64,000 nucleotides of DNA from Numida meleagris. Taxonomy: Eukaryota; Chordata; Aves; Galliformes; Numididae. A program made the position numbers and the translations under genes. A model generated the notes under the pieces. The model did not search any database. It was given only the letters and a program-made list of their open reading frames with translations, and was not told the origin of the DNA. Numbering within the stretch: position 1 is the first letter of the stretch; each line of letters opens with the position of its first letter. Of this stretch, positions 1-13,709 are shown piece after piece. The stretch is from the NCBI RefSeq assembly GCF_002078875.1, contig NC_034430.1, positions 3,843,821 through 3,907,820 of the forward strand, read 5' to 3'.

Positions 1-1079
1 CAAGATATTTTGCAAACAATAAAAGGAGTGTTTTCTTAAGAAGAAGGAAGAAAGAGTGGGGAAGAACAGGGCAAGTATTACTCAACTATTTAGTCTAAAA
101 ATTTGAAAATCAAAAGGATTTTCTGACAGATTAATATCAACTCTAATAGAAAACACACTTGTCCCAAGAAAACTCTTCTGCATAAGCCTCGAGTCTGATA
201 GTTTAAACAATTATCTACAATTTGGAATTAATTTTTTTATGCCCACATCACTGTGTTTTTTACAGGCCTGAGGCACAGATAATTCCATTAAGAGAAAAAA
301 AAGGCTTAAACAAAACAGACTGAAAATTCAAGACTGCCATCTTACAAAACAGCTCAGAAGTCTGACTAATTAGGACTACTTCGTACAGCAGGGACCGTGC
401 ACTACCTAAAAGCAAAATGCTGAAAATCATTAAAAGAACACAATCTCAGAAGCTCTGTTATTGTTCTGGATTTAGCAGAGCATTAGCAGAACTGCGAGGA
501 AATTGAACTAGCCGTGAATTCTCTGCCACTAATAAGTATTTAGGGACGCTGGGCCAGACCTTCACTTTGGCAAAGGACCCCCCAGTGTGCCAAGCTGCCT
601 GCTCCCAGCCCAACCTCTGCTCTGAATTAACACCATTTCAGCGGGGTTTTGGTGATTCCTCCTAGGTGAGGATCTTTTCCAATTTCTAGTGAAATCTAGC
701 TGAACGTAGGCATAGTCTTCAGGACTATAATTTGGCTAAATTCAATTTAGACTGTTGCACGGTGCGTGCAATTCTTTACATGCATATAAATGAGCGTGTT
801 GTCATTTCCAATTTTGACAAGTCGGTGCCAGGAGCTTGGGACAAACAACTGTGTGCCTGTAAACACCCCGGTGCACCCCGCTGCTTGCAACGCGCTCCCC
901 AGCGCTCCCCCCAGCACCCCCGCATCAGCAGACCACTTTGCTGACCGCATGCATTCATCTGCAAATGGAAATAAGTCCTAATGCCAAGCTCCCAAATGAT
1001 TCTTATTATGCTTCTGCGAACAAACAACATTTCAAAAACAATGAGGGTTCCTGTGCCAGCACCCTCGTTGTTACAGCCC
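1..1079. other. Intergenic DNA upstream of GNL2
   Basis: No coding exon is recognisable here. The first 500 bases are AT-rich and the last 300 become GC-rich towards the GNL2 promoter. An AATAAA hexamer at 18-23 could belong to a gene ending just outside the window. In human RSPO1 lies upstream of GNL2 in the same orientation, so an RSPO1 3' end would be the natural candidate, but no RSPO1 coding sequence is present to support this. Short open frames around 730-1180 on both strands lack splice context and similarity to anything I know. Confidence 0.5.
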
Positions 1080-1556
1080 TTTGAAACGCCTGCGGTCCGC
1101 TCACAGCCCCGGGGGGACAGCCAGGGCCTGGACAAGAGTCAGAGGAGAACTTATGGCTTTCTCCAGGACCAGAGGCTGTGACCCCGGGCACACAGGGGGA
1201 CCTGGCGGGGACCAGGCGAGCAAGGCCGACCAATGGGCGCGGGCACAGGCCCCAGAAGGACCGGCGTCCCCTGGCCTCGCCTTCGGGAGGGTAACGGTGG
1301 GTCACGGTGGGTAACGATGGTTGGGCCAGGCCCTGGGGCAGCGAGGCCCACGCGTTGCCATGGCACCCAGACGTGAGAGGCGGTCCCGAGCGGTTGCCAT
1401 AGCAACCTGGAAGCGCCTGCGCAGACGGGAGCTGGAGCCGGCGGAAGTGCGTCACTGCGCTGCCCCCACGCCGGAAGTGCACATGCCACTGCTTCCTGTG
1501 TGGCGCCGCGCGCGTGGCGGAGCGGTGTCTCCGTTTGGCCTGGTCCCGGCGGCACC
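1080..1556 (+). promoter_or_regulatory. GNL2 CpG-island promoter with RFX X-box, NRF1-like and ETS sites
   Basis: This GC- and CpG-rich stretch immediately precedes the GNL2 start and continues into exon 1. Visible motifs are a CCAAT box (1230-1234), a full RFX X-box (gttgccatagcaac, 1393-1406) with a second related half-palindrome near 1354-1367, an NRF1-like gcgcctgcgc (1413-1422), and two CGGAAGTG ETS sites (1442-1449 and 1472-1479) close to the start codon. There is no TATA box. ETS/NRF1 sites without TATA are typical of housekeeping ribosome-biogenesis genes. The X-box is less expected for GNL2. Motif identity is seen directly; function is inferred. Confidence 0.7.
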
Positions 1557-4500
1557 ATGGTGAAGCCACGCTATAAGGGCCGCAGCACCATCAACCCCTC
1601 CCGCGCCAGCACCAATCCCGGTACGTGCGGCGTTGGGGGGCTCGAACGCGTCATATCACATCGTACCGGCCCAGGCCGTGCTGTGCCGGCCGGGCTTAAC
1701 AGTGCCTTCTCTCCTCAGATCGCGTGGCTGGCGCGGGCGGGAACAACATGCGGGACCGAGCCACCATCCGCCGCCTGAACATGTACCGGCAGAAGGAGCG
1801 GAGGTGAGCGCGGCCCTGCCCGGTGCTGTGCGGCGCTGGAGGCCGGGCTGGCACGGGGAGAGCCTCTGTCCGTGTGCTCCGGCAGCGCGGGCCCTGCTCG
1901 GGAGCCACGCAGTGGGAGGCTGCTCGGGTGGGGTGGCAAAGTCTGTTTGTTGGGCTGTTTTGTGGAATGGTGTGAGCTGGGAAACTTGGTCCTGAACTCT
2001 AATCAATGTGTGTCAGGGAATGCAGCTGGAAGGCATGATACAGAATAGCTGATATTATATCGTTGGAATGTTATGAATCCCCAGGTGCTCAAAACTCATT
2101 CATGTTCAACCACAGTGTACCTCGGGATGTCTGAAGAGCCTGACATCTGTATGGCTCTTACTGAGAGGCCCACATGAGAACCTGTGGATGCAGCACAGGT
2201 CTCACCTTGTAAACACGCGCCTCTACCATGGTGTGGGTGTTGTGGGGGTTCTAAGGTTGCTGGTTAGGAATAGCAGCTTTGTTTTGCCAGACTTTGATTT
2301 GTTTTGAGAAATGACTGAGGAATACATATTGTAAAAAAAAATTACTAAATTTAAGCCAGGTCTCAAGGTGGAAGCGTATCTTAATGGCTAGTGTTCAGCA
2401 TAGGCTGATGGGTAGAACTGGTTGAAAAAATTCCATGTGAGCATGTGAAAGAAAAAAAGAGGTGTTTGTTTGGAAATCATGCTTAAGTATGCCTTGCACC
2501 CCGGTAAGATATTCGTGTGTGATCTTCTCGAAGAGTTTAGTCAAGCTGGAGTTAACATTGAGAGTTTTGAAGGTGTATTAGAGGAAAACTGTCATAGTGG
2601 CTTCTTTGTATGTTGCATGGTAACTTTTATCTGTTATCTTGCAGTACTTCGCTTATCCACAGATGGCTCTTCTAAATAAGTACAGGGTTCAGAACACAAA
2701 GATGATTAGTGAGGTGTTTTTCAGAGACGTTTCTCTGTGGTTTGACACAGCAAACAGGAAAAATAGCAGCCTAGGATCACCACAGGGCAGCATATGCCAG
2801 CAGGTGTGATAGCTCATCCAACTAACAGTACTGTGCTGCCAAACTTAGCACCTTTGTGCAAGCATAGGCTTGGATTGATACTGAGGGAGTGAAAGCTGGC
2901 TTTAGTGAATAAAAGTGCTACAGAAGTGTATGGCTTCATTGTGTATTTACATGCATTCTCATTTTTCACGTAGAAACAAACGTGGCAAAGTGATTAAACC
3001 TCTGCAGTATCAGTCGACAGTGGCTCCAGGCACAGTTGCAAGAGTGGAACCAAATATTAAATGGTTTGGTGAGTTTTCTCAGCTTTCAGGCACTGAATTC
3101 AACAGGCTTGGAATCTGTTGAACTTTGTGTTTTTAGTGTGCTTGTTTCAGAATTTATTTTCAGTGCTGTGTGGGACAGATCTGGAAACAAAGGTGAAATA
3201 TTCCCCGCAATAGGCAAGCACATTGGCTCTCACTTTGCACATACTTATACCTTAGATGTTTGTTTTCCATGCACTGCTGTCAAGTGTATGTTGTAACCTC
3301 TGTATATTAAGTGTCCTAGGGATACTTTTAAAAGTTTCTTTAAGTGATGGAAAGGAAAGGGATTGGTTTGTATATGCCAATCTTGCATTTTTTATTAATT
3401 TTTTTCAAGAAGAATCTTTTATTTCTTGCTACTGGTATTTATTATGCCAGTTGAAGTATTAATATTTTCTTAGTATACCTTGAGTCTCTGAAGCAGTTAA
3501 AGGTGGGGAATGGTGTAGATGCAATATTTATGTTTACGTGCAGGGAATACTCGTGTGATCAAGCAATCATCCCTACAGAAATTCCAAGAAGAAATGGAAA
3601 CTGTCATGAAAGATCCATACAGAGTGGTCATGAAGCAAAGCAAGTTACCAATGTCCCTTTTCCATGATCGGATTAAACCTCACGTGAGTATCACTCATCT
3701 GCACTGGGTGAGGGCTGAGTGATGTGCACAGAGGTGTCATGAATATTATTTATCAGTGGGAGTTTTGCTGCGTTTGTAGACACATTAGAGCAGGAATTGG
3801 GGCAAATGTCTTGGAGTGGGATATTTCTGAGGATGTAATGCTGCAGACGTTGAAGGCAAAGAAGTAGTGTATTATTTCCCCATGGTTTGTGCAGTCTGTG
3901 TTATGGAATTCACATTTTCTCACAGGAAATCTAACCTAGAGTGCTTTAAAGTAGAATATGACATTTAAAATGACCGTATCAGCTTGCCACCTTATGTTCT
4001 AATGCTTCTAATAGTTGATGTGACAAACAGACCCTTTCTGGGGAAGCATCATTCTGCCAGGGTGCGCAGTGAATCTGTCTGAACTCGAATGTGTGCTTTT
4101 TATCTTGAATTAGAAGTTCTTCTGCCCGCTGCCTTCATTTCAAGCAGAATCAAGATTCAAGTACATAAAGCTTTAGTCATTACCAGACTGCTTTCATAAC
4201 ATCTGAAATATTATTTTGGATTATTGTTAGATACTTTTTCCGTATGGAAAGTTGCCAGGTTTGTGTCATAAAAATGTTACCTAAATGAAGGGAAAAGTTC
4301 CTGTAAACTAAAATAAGTGTTATAAAAACAAATTATTTCTGTCAGCTATGAATTGCATCCCGTTCCAAGAAAAGTTGGCATTCATTACAGGCTTCAAATT
4401 CTACAGTTTTGACTGTAATTATCCCTGACAAAAATCTGTGAATTTGGCGAGATTTGTGCACTTCTTAGGAAAACAAGGAATGATCAAAGATAGCAGCCAA

Positions 4501-7500
4501 ATTTTCATCATTGTAGCCTTAATTACTTTTGACATCATTTATGCAGAAAGAACTGAAGCATAGTTCTTTGGCAGTGCAGCATGTTTTGGTGCTTATTAAA
4601 TATCCACTTTTATGCTTCTCAAAGATTAAGCTGCAGAACTCAAACATTGTTAGGAAAGTGCTTGTAACTCTTGTTAAAGGTTACAGAGTTGCATTGCATT
4701 AAGGTCTTGGAGGCTGTGTGTCATGAGAGATGGAAAAATGGAGATTGTGAGTGTGTTTTCTTTTTCTTTTTTATTTTTTTTATCAACCCATCTTTCCTTA
4801 GACCTCCAGGGTTCATATTCTTGACACAGAAACATTTGAAACAACATTTGGTCCCAAAGCACAGAGGAAAAGGCCAAACCTCGCTGCAAGTGATGTGCAG
4901 TCTCTGCTGGAGAATGCAGAAGCCTCATCAGAATGTTATGATCAGGGCAAAGACAGAGACCTGGTCACAGAAGACACTGGTGTAAGGTAAATAGGAAGGA
5001 GAAGTTATTCTTTATTTATATTTCTTAAAAATCAGCTTCATTGATTTTAAAAAACAAACAAACAAAAGAAAAACAATGCTGTTGTTGTCTGATTGATGAG
5101 TATACAATGAGAAATAAGCTGAATTTGGCTGGGTTTTTTTTTTTAAGTCATTATATCCCAATATATTTAACTGCTGCTTCCATGGGATCCTTCTGTCTTC
5201 ACTGATAATTCATTTCCTGTTGCATATCTGAAAATTTGCACACTCAGATATTGGGTTCAATAAGGGATTGGGTCTAATCTCCTCTTTTCTCTGTAAATGG
5301 TTAACTGGCTTTAGAGAAGACAGCACCACAATCCTGTTATTGTGGTTGCTGATGTCTCTGGTAATCCACTTCCAGGGATGAAGCACAAGAGGAAATATTT
5401 AAGAAAGGACAGTCAAAAAGAATTTGGGGTGAGCTCTACAAGGTAAGCAACACTTGAAATTTGCAGCAGGTATTTGTCTATCTCTTAGCCTTTACAAAGT
5501 CCAGTGCTGCAGCACAGCATTAGAAACCTTGTGCAGCAATAGTCAGAAAAGCTCTGAAAACCCTACATTTATAGATCTTGCCATGTTAGGGAAGATTTGA
5601 TACAGCTGAATTTGCTGTAGAGTTTCTTAGAACAAAAGCATCTGCTTGTGCAGAGACATCCTGAATGTATAATTGTCTTGCTTGTTTTCCTGTCAGCCTA
5701 ACTGAACTGACTGATGTGAAACCATACATCCTGTTCTAACATTGGGCTGGTATTGAACCAGACCATCAACTAGAACAGAAGAACAACAGCTGTAGAATAG
5801 AGGAGAGATTCATTTTCAAGTCTGCCTGACTGAGCCTGATTCTTGAGCTGTTGTCCCAGTGGAACAAATATCCTTAAAACATACGATCCAGAGATGAATT
5901 GGCAGAATGAATGATTCCTGGGGCTTTAGCACAAATAAACCAGTCAGATGCCCTTAAGTGTCTTTAGACTGAGAACATGTCATGTTAATAGGGTCTTCCT
6001 TGGAGTGCTTTGATCTTCAGTTCCTCATGAGTCACCTTCTCTGCTAGAGGAGTGGAAGCTGGGAATGAAGTAGGTTTGTAAGTGCAGTTTGTTTGCTCTC
6101 AGTGACTGTTAGTTGTTAAATTGCTTGATTTCTTGTTCTGAATTTCTGAATGTAGCTCAGAACTTTCTCACTTAGGTCTAAAAGCGCTGGGAATGATAGA
6201 GCAAAACAGATTTCAATAAGATTCTGCAAAAAATGCAGGAAATAGCTGTGAAACAAATTCACTTGGCTCAAAGCAAGTCATGAAATGACAGCTCCCTGCT
6301 GGAGATGCTTAGTGGACTAACAGCAGGTTCCTGCTTTGTTGTGTGTTTCATACTGACCCAGCAAACACTCTTTATATTCTGAACATTTATGGAATGGTGG
6401 AATTGGAATGGATGGAGAACATTGTTTTTGTCTGCTAAAGCAAAAAACTTTGCTGTTTGGTTGCAGTGTTTGCCTTCCCAAGTGCTCCTAGAAGCTGTAG
6501 TGCATAAAAGCTGCTCGCAGCTGTCCAGCCTGGATTTGGAGGGGAGTAGGGAAGTGAGAGACTAGCACCCATTGCTCCTCTGCTGAGTTTGTTACAGGGA
6601 AGTAACAGTTGTTCCTAAAGGATATAAGGTTTTGTCCTATAAGGATAAGAATTTAGAAAATTACAGCTTTAAATTTTGGAGGCGTGTATAACTTCTGTGT
6701 GATTATTTTATTTCCAGGTGATAGACTCATCAGATGTTGTTGTTCAAGTTCTTGATGCCAGAGATCCTATGGGTACTCGCTCCCCTCATGTGGAATCTTA
6801 TCTGAAAAAAGAGAAACACTGGAAACATCTCATTTTTGTCCTGAACAAATGTGATCTTGTTCCTACCTGGGCTACCGTAAGCACAGCCTTGCCTCTTGAC
6901 TGTTTTTTGTTCCTGTCGTAGCCTCTAATTCTGTTGCCAGTCCTTGTGCTAGTCTCTTAAGGCCATAATGTAAGTGGGTCAGTGGGAACTCTCTGCTTGC
7001 CTGCTATAAAAGTAACAATTACCATTTAGATCAGTCCAAGTTTGGCTCAGTTGTGCAACAGTCACCAGCCACAAATTTTCTACTTCCTCTGTCTGGATTT
7101 AACTGTTCAGCTGATGTCTCCAGAGTATGCTAAATGTTAGTACATTTAAGATCCATATCCACCACAGCTGGTCTGTTTTACATTGTTAAACTAATTAGCT
7201 AGCAGTGAAGGCATTTGGGGGGAAATTGTTTTTTATGAAAACAATAGTCAGAGCTTTTAGCTACTGGGTTGATGAAATGCTTCAAAGGTTCTTACGTGGC
7301 AGTCTTCATAGGCAGTTGCGTATGTGACCCAAGTGAAGATGCTGTGTTCTTCTCATTAATCAGATTGTTTCACCACCTTTGCAGCACAGCCTTTGTTACT
7401 GAGCAATATTTTCCTCTTTAGAAGCGCTGGGTTGCTGTCCTTTCCCAGGAATACCCAACACTTGCTTTTCACGCCAGCCTCACAAACCCTTTTGGCAAAG

Positions 7501-10500
7501 GTGCCTTCATACAGCTCCTAAGACAATTTGGAAAGGTACAGAACAATTTGGGGGCTTTGTATTGTTTGGGGCTGGAAGTTGGGTGGAATTAGTATGGGAT
7601 CTTTTGTTTTTCTGTTTTAGTGTTTGGGGTTCAGTATGTTTTACTGTGGCCATTCTGTCAGCGAACAAGCTTCATTCTGTGGAAATGGGAAATACTGACC
7701 CTGGACAGAGTATTCAGTTGATACCCTTAGGTCTGATTTGAATGTATAGAAGAAAGGAATATATTTCAGGCCTGTTCATGTCCTGCATGTATGCATATTC
7801 TATTAAGGTATTCTCCTTTTAAGTATCTTCATTTTCCCAAGAAAGACATTTTCTCTTGTCTTGAGATTAGTTACTGTCTCCAGACCACAGCTGTATGCTG
7901 TCCCCAACTGCTGTTTGTATTTGCTTTGTTCTTCAATCTAAAAGATTTCTCACTGAAGGCACTTACACAAGTAAGTTTAAAGCAGAAAGATATATGTGGG
8001 GTTCACATCTTCCTTTTGAAGTTGCACATGTTCTCTTCCAGTCATTGGAGATCTTAAACAGATTCTACCCTTGTACGTTTCTCCCAATAGAAAGGAGCCC
8101 ATCTCAGTTTTCCTTAATCTAGTAAGCTTGGAGCCACCTTTGCTTTCTTATACAGTGAGAACAGAAGCTGCTAAACCTGCTATAGTAATTCTGTCATTTT
8201 CTATGAGGTATTAAAACGATGTGTCATTTCTTAACAGTTACACTCTGACAAGAAACAGATCAGTGTGGGTTTCATTGGTTACCCAAACGTTGGCAAAAGC
8301 TCCGTGATCAATACACTGCGGTCTAAGAAGGTCTGCAATGTGGCTCCTATTGCAGGTGAAACGAAGGTAGGAAGACATCACTGTGTTAAAGATAAAAAAA
8401 ATAATTCAAAAAAATAAATGTAACTGCATTGTCAGAGGCAGAAGATCTGTAAAATTAGCTCAGTAACGTTTTCAAGTCACTGAACTTGTACAGGCTGTAT
8501 GACCCTGAGTCTGGGGGTGGCTGATGAGCCAGGCACTGTTCTGGAGCACTGCTGCTCAGAAGCATTTCTGAGTTTCTGTGTCTGCTGCTCTACCTGTACT
8601 GCAGTGCTGTGTGATCTGAACACTCAGCTGCCCTGACTCAGTGTGTGTTAATACCAAGTTTCTAAGATGACTCGTGTTTGTTAAATCTGTGCATTTAAAA
8701 GCAGAACCAACAGTTGTGCATGAAAGGAGGTAACATGGGAACCACTGATATCTTTCAGGTGTGGCAATACATTACTTTGATGAGGCGGATTTTTCTCATT
8801 GACTGCCCAGGGGTAGTGTATCCATCTGGAGACTCAGAGACAGACATTGTTCTGAAGGGAGTGGTATGTATCTGCACTATGTGCAGGGAAAATTACTGTT
8901 GTTTTCAGTGTGGTGAGTTCAGAGAAGAGGCTGCGCGCTTTCCAAAGGGTTGATACTTTACCGTCCATTTTCAGGTTCAAGTTGAAAAGATTAAGAGCCC
9001 TGAAGATCACATTAGCGCAGTGTTGGAAAGAGCCAAACCAGAGTACATCAGAAAGACGTACAAAATTGATTTCTGGAAAGATACAGAAGATTTCCTTGAG
9101 AAGCTTGCTTCTAGGACTGGAAAACTACTAAAGGTTTGACAACATCCTGCATTTTCAGGTTGGAAGAACGCGTGGGTCTGTTTCTGCACTGAACATGGGA
9201 AATGTGTTTCACTTGCAAAGAGATTGTATAAAGATGGTGTGCCCTGCAAACATGGACAGAAACTGTTACTGAATTCTTTCAGGGCGGTGAGCCTGATGTG
9301 CAAACTGTCAGCAAGATGGTTCTCAACGACTGGCAGAGGGGCAGAATTCCATTCTTTGTGAAGCCACCAAATGCAGAAGCAGGTTCTGAGGTGAGGAGGT
9401 GAGGCTTGTGCCTCTTCTTGCATATTATTCCATTTTTCTAAAGATACTCACTGGCGCTTTTGCTTGAGCACCATGCAACTTGGGCTTTTTCTGATGTGAT
9501 TCAGACAGTGTTCATTTAAGTTTGGTAATTACATGGAGAGGGCCAGGTAGCAAAGAACTCTTCCACAGAGACATCTGAACTGTTTTGCAATCATCTGACT
9601 GGTAGAAATGTCAGTAATTACCACATTGTTAGTTGTCTTAGGCTTCATCTGAAGAGACGTTCGGACAGGCTGTGTATAATGTATCCATTATACTCTTTCT
9701 CCTAGCCACCTGCGTTGGAAGGAGCAATGACATCAAGCCAATATAATAATGAGAAGGAAATTTCTGAGTCTGTTGCATCAAGCATGGAGCCAACAGAAGA
9801 GAAGAGCAAGACAGAGACTGAAATTAAGCAACTCATGGCAAACGTTAGGCAAAACTTTGGGAGGATCAATGTGGCACCTCAGTTCTCAGAAGAAGACCTA
9901 GTTCCTGTGGACGTGCCAGGCTTTGATGAAACAGACAGTGATTCTCCTGAAGAGGAGGAACAAGAAGAAGAGGAGGAGGAAAATGAGCAACATCAAGATT
10001 CAGTAGAGGAGGAATCACAGCTGACAGTACAGAGTGCCAAGGAGAGCTCTAAGGCAGTTCTTCAGGCTTTGGAGGAGAAGATTGCAAAATGCAAAAAATT
10101 TCTGGATAAAGCCAAAGCCAAGAGATTCTCAGCAATAAGGTACCTGAATCTGTTTAGTGACTCAAGCATTTTCCTGGGGGAGGATGGGAGAGAGATGATA
10201 CGTTTCTGTTGTAGTTTCACTCCGTTTGTGTCTCATTGCCATGGCTTCTCTAGTTTAGCCATAAATGCTTGTGCTTTGACTAAGCAGCAGTTTGTTTTTG
10301 AAAGAATGTTCTAGGAATTCCTGTTGGCCATAATAACAAAAATTTTCTCACTTTTAGAAAGTTGCCTGTTCAGCTATGGTTTAGCTACCTGTGGGTAGCA
10401 ATATTTCTTCCTTGTATCTCTCCCTAATACTGACCTCTTTCTTGAGCATTACAGAGGCCAATGTCCCGTCTGTATATGAGGTTCTGTGCATTTACAAGAG

Positions 10501-12731
10501 TATCCTAGCTAGTATAGCAGGCCCAGTTTTGGCAAAGCTCATCCACCAGGTTTGTGAGGACCAAGATGTCGAGGTTAAGTGTTAAATTCTGTCCTTTGTG
10601 CAATGCACAAGTCCAGTAATTCTAGAGACAAGATTACTGGAATATTTCTTCCATGCAAAGTCTGTGGCTTTGCTGATGACAGGCTACTGGGACCTACTGG
10701 AGATGGATCACTTCTTAGAGATGGTTGCATTTTGTATTGTGACATTCTTTTATGGCCTGTTCTATCTCTTGTAGAATCCCTAAGCAGCTGAGTGAAAAAG
10801 TGTTTGCAAAATCCATGCAGAAGGCTGAAGAGCCTGAAGAAAAGGAAGTTAAAGGTAAAACAAAACTAGTGGTTCCTGATCTACCTTTGGAAATCCAATG
10901 AGAGAGAAAATAGGGACTTAAGGAAGAATGTTCATTAGCTGCTGACTGCAAGTTCTTCTCTCCCCAAAGCTGTTACTTAAACCTCTGCTTAGCAAACCTG
11001 AGGGCTGCTTCATGACCTTGCTGTGGCCTTTCTATAGAACTGTAGTGTCTGTACAGTAAAATGTGTCCTCTACTACTGAATGAAGGTAAAGCAAAGACAA
11101 ATGTTGTACTCTCAGCAGAATGGTGCTGTGGGCGGTTTGCAGTCTCAGCAACATCCATTCCACATGGTATAGTATTACACAGCAGGGGGTGGAAGTGTTT
11201 TATGACATTATAAAAGCACAGAGCTACTTCAGGCTATAGGTTTTACTGTGGTCACTTTTGAGAGTCTGAGTCTTTGATTACCAAAGCAAGTTTGATTAAA
11301 GGCAAAATAATGTGGGAGAATCCTATGCTGACAAGACCGACATTTTTCTAGACTTACATAAGGCTTTAAGCAATCTGCTTGCCAGGAGTGGTTTTCTTAA
11401 TAGTGAGTCCCTTTCTGGTAAGGAACATACATGTTGTTTTGGTAAAAGCTATTTAAATATCACCCAAGGATTGCTTTGCTGAAGTGGATGGGACAGTGAC
11501 CCCAGTCTTAATTCTGTGAACGCGTGGGTGTTTTGGAAGATGCTGGAGTACATGATCTCTGCTGTTTGCAGGTGGCACAGTGAAGAAAAGAAAAAGGAAT
11601 ATAGAAGAGGATGAGGGAGACCATTTGAATAAACAGCCTTGCAAGAAACTCACATCCAAAGAAGTAAGTGTGATCTCTTGTCGTGTAACAGATGAGTGGA
11701 GTAATAGAGCTGGCTTTTTCCTACATAGATTGGCCATTATTATTTGAGAGATTTGATACTTGATATTTGTAGCAGAAAGAGCCCAAGGCCTGTAGTTGTG
11801 AGGTAGGGGGCATGTGAAGGCAGAGTGACCTGTTTCATGGGTGGAACATGAGGTGTATTGTCACGTGAGATGTGACAACAGTGTGTTCCAGCTGGCCATA
11901 CACCCATTAGAGGGACCAGCAGGTAACAATGACAGTGCTGAAAGGGAGAATCCTTTCGAGATAACTGTTCTGCTTACCTCGTGATGCTGGTAAGAGAGCA
12001 GGGATCTAAATGCTGACAGATGGGAGAACTTGGATCTCGATGGGCAAGTCAGTGGCTGTTCCTTTCTGTCTACGGTGAGAGCTGCTGCTCCACTTGTTCG
12101 TGTTTGCTGAGTCTAAACAGACTGTCTCACTTGGTATTTGTAGCATGTTAAACGTGATTTGTAAGCAAATACAGCAAGGAGTTTGGTTTTTTGTTGGTTT
12201 TTTTTTGGGGGGGGGATATTTCTATATGTGGACTGCTCGGACTGTCAGAGGAAGACTGACAATGGAAGACTGAATTCTATTCGTGCACGTTTGGTCACAT
12301 CTTCTGTTAAAGCTCTCATGTGACTGTGCACATCAGATTTCTTGTAATTCTTCTCTACCTTTGTAGAGATTAAACTGTATCCTCTTATGTGACATTCTAA
12401 GAGCTTGAGTGGGTGGATTCTTTATAGATGTATGTATATTCGCCTCAGTAATGGTTGATATGAAATGATTTATTTCACGCGAGGTATGTGGAATGGAAAG
12501 TGAACGCAGTTTGAAAGAATGCAGGCAAATTCAGGCAGTGGGTACTGTGGGCTTGCTAATCCATTTTGTGTGTATTTACAGAGGAGACGAGCTGAGAGGC
12601 AGCAGCGCTCCAAGAAAGTTGGAGTCCGGTATTATGAAACTCACAACGTGAAAAATAAGAATAAGAACAAGAAAAGAAGTGGCTTGGAGGCACAAAGATC
12701 AAAGCACAAGAAATATAAACATAAGCAATAA
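1557..12731 (+). CDS. GNL2: GNL2, nucleolar GTP-binding protein 2 (16 coding exons)
   Basis: GNL2 (yeast Nog2) is a nucleolar/nucleoplasmic GTPase that joins pre-60S ribosomes and is needed for late 60S maturation. Coding exons: 1557-1620, 1719-1803, 2974-3068, 3544-3683, 4802-4986, 5376-5442, 6718-6876, 7422-7535, 8238-8366, 8759-8863, 8975-9133, 9283-9390, 9706-10139, 10775-10854, 11572-11663, 12582-12731. All junctions are GT-AG and in phase, giving 721 residues (human about 731). The start sits in a strong Kozak context (caccATGg) and begins [10 protein letters not shown]. The N-terminal NGP1NT region covers roughly residues 40-170. The GTPase is circularly permuted: G4 NKCD at 255-258 precedes G1 GYPNVGKSS at 317-325 and G3 DCPG at 361-364. 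An acidic Glu-rich run lies near 545-570, followed by a basic Lys-rich tail that fits nucleolar targeting. All key GTP-binding motifs are intact. Confidence 0.97.
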
Positions 12732-12742
12732 CTGTTTATTCT

Positions 12743-12748
12743 ATTAAA
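12743..12748 (+). terminator. GNL2 polyadenylation signal ATTAAA
   Basis: ATTAAA lies 12 bases after the GNL2 stop codon, so the 3' UTR is very short. It is followed by a T-rich stretch at 12781-12788. No other AATAAA-type hexamer is seen in the next 100 bases on this strand. Confidence 0.7.
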
Positions 12749-12759
12749 TTTTACATAAA

Positions 12760-13429
12760 ACAGCTCTAGTATGCAGTGGCTTTTTTTTAATATAAAACTT
12801 GTAGTTCCCAGTCAAAGCCGAGTTTAACTTGTCTGTCTTGTTCCCAGGAGTAACATCTCGTTCTTTTTCTGCATCATCTGAAAGTTCTTTATGCAACTGG
12901 ATCGTGGTATTTCCACATCACCATCTAAGGCCAGTAAACACTGCATTTGCAGAAACACTTCCTCAAATGTTCTTCAGACTTTGTTCTTCTGGCAATTAGC
13001 TTTATGGAGTTGTTTCAGTGAGTACAGTGAGTTATTCTTCCTGTGTCTGTTTGCTGTTTATAACTAGCTAGTTATGCGGGTACCTCAACTGGCGATCTCG
13101 TTTGCTTCCACTGAGAAGTGCTGCTTGGAATGGTGTCATACCTCTTTGTCTCATTAAAAATAAGCACAAAGAGAGCTTTGGTATTGCTCATCCTAGTTGA
13201 CTACTGCTGGTTCCCACAGAGGATTTTGGTACATCGTTAACACCAACTTGCACATACTCGGGATGTACCCTCCAAATGCCTTCTGTCCAGCAGCTACCTA
13301 AAGCTTGTTTTTTAATAGTGAATGTGATACACAATTATTGTACATGTTTCATAAACTGTGAATTTTGTACAACATCTTTAGAGTAATAATTTTAGAGATG
13401 CTTGCACGTAAAAGATTCGTTTATTGCTT
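12760..13429. other. Spacer between the convergent GNL2 and DNALI1 3' ends
   Basis: No open reading frame or exon is recognisable. The GNL2 transcript should end near 12765 and the DNALI1 transcript, from the other strand, near 13410, so about 650 bases separate two convergent transcription units. The sequence is AT-rich and I see no repeat. Confidence 0.5.
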
Positions 13430-13435
13430 TGAAGA
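13430..13435 (-). terminator. DNALI1 polyadenylation signal AATAAA (minus strand)
   Basis: TTTATT on the plus strand reads AATAAA on the minus strand, about 275 bases past the DNALI1 stop codon, a reasonable 3' UTR length. Other minus-strand signals cannot be excluded. Confidence 0.5.
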
Positions 13436-13709
13436 TCATCTAGTGTATTGCCAACGAGCAAGTCCCAGACATGTTCCCATATCAAGGAGCTGAATGCTGT
13501 GGTGGCACTGCAAGAAGCCACAGTCATTAGTGAAGCTTTTGAATTTCAATTCTTAACGAGAAAAAGGGAGAAGTAATACCAGTAACTGAAAGCAGTCTAA
13601 TTGTAAGTGAAAATTCAGTATTGCTTTATGAAGACAGATCTTCGTCATTAATTGCAAACTTTGTGCTCTGACAGCTCTTTTGAGCACTGCCTGGGGGACA
13701 ACAAAAAAT

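Noticed and set aside
1..30. AATAAA at 18-23 as the 3' end of an RSPO1 gene
   Set aside because: Gene order makes it possible, but no RSPO1 coding sequence lies in the window, so it cannot be supported.
5085..5125. Possible box C/D snoRNA (TGATGA ... CTGA) in a GNL2 intron
   Set aside because: The boxes are only about 30 bases apart, there is no terminal stem and no D'/C' pair, so it is too short for a snoRNA.
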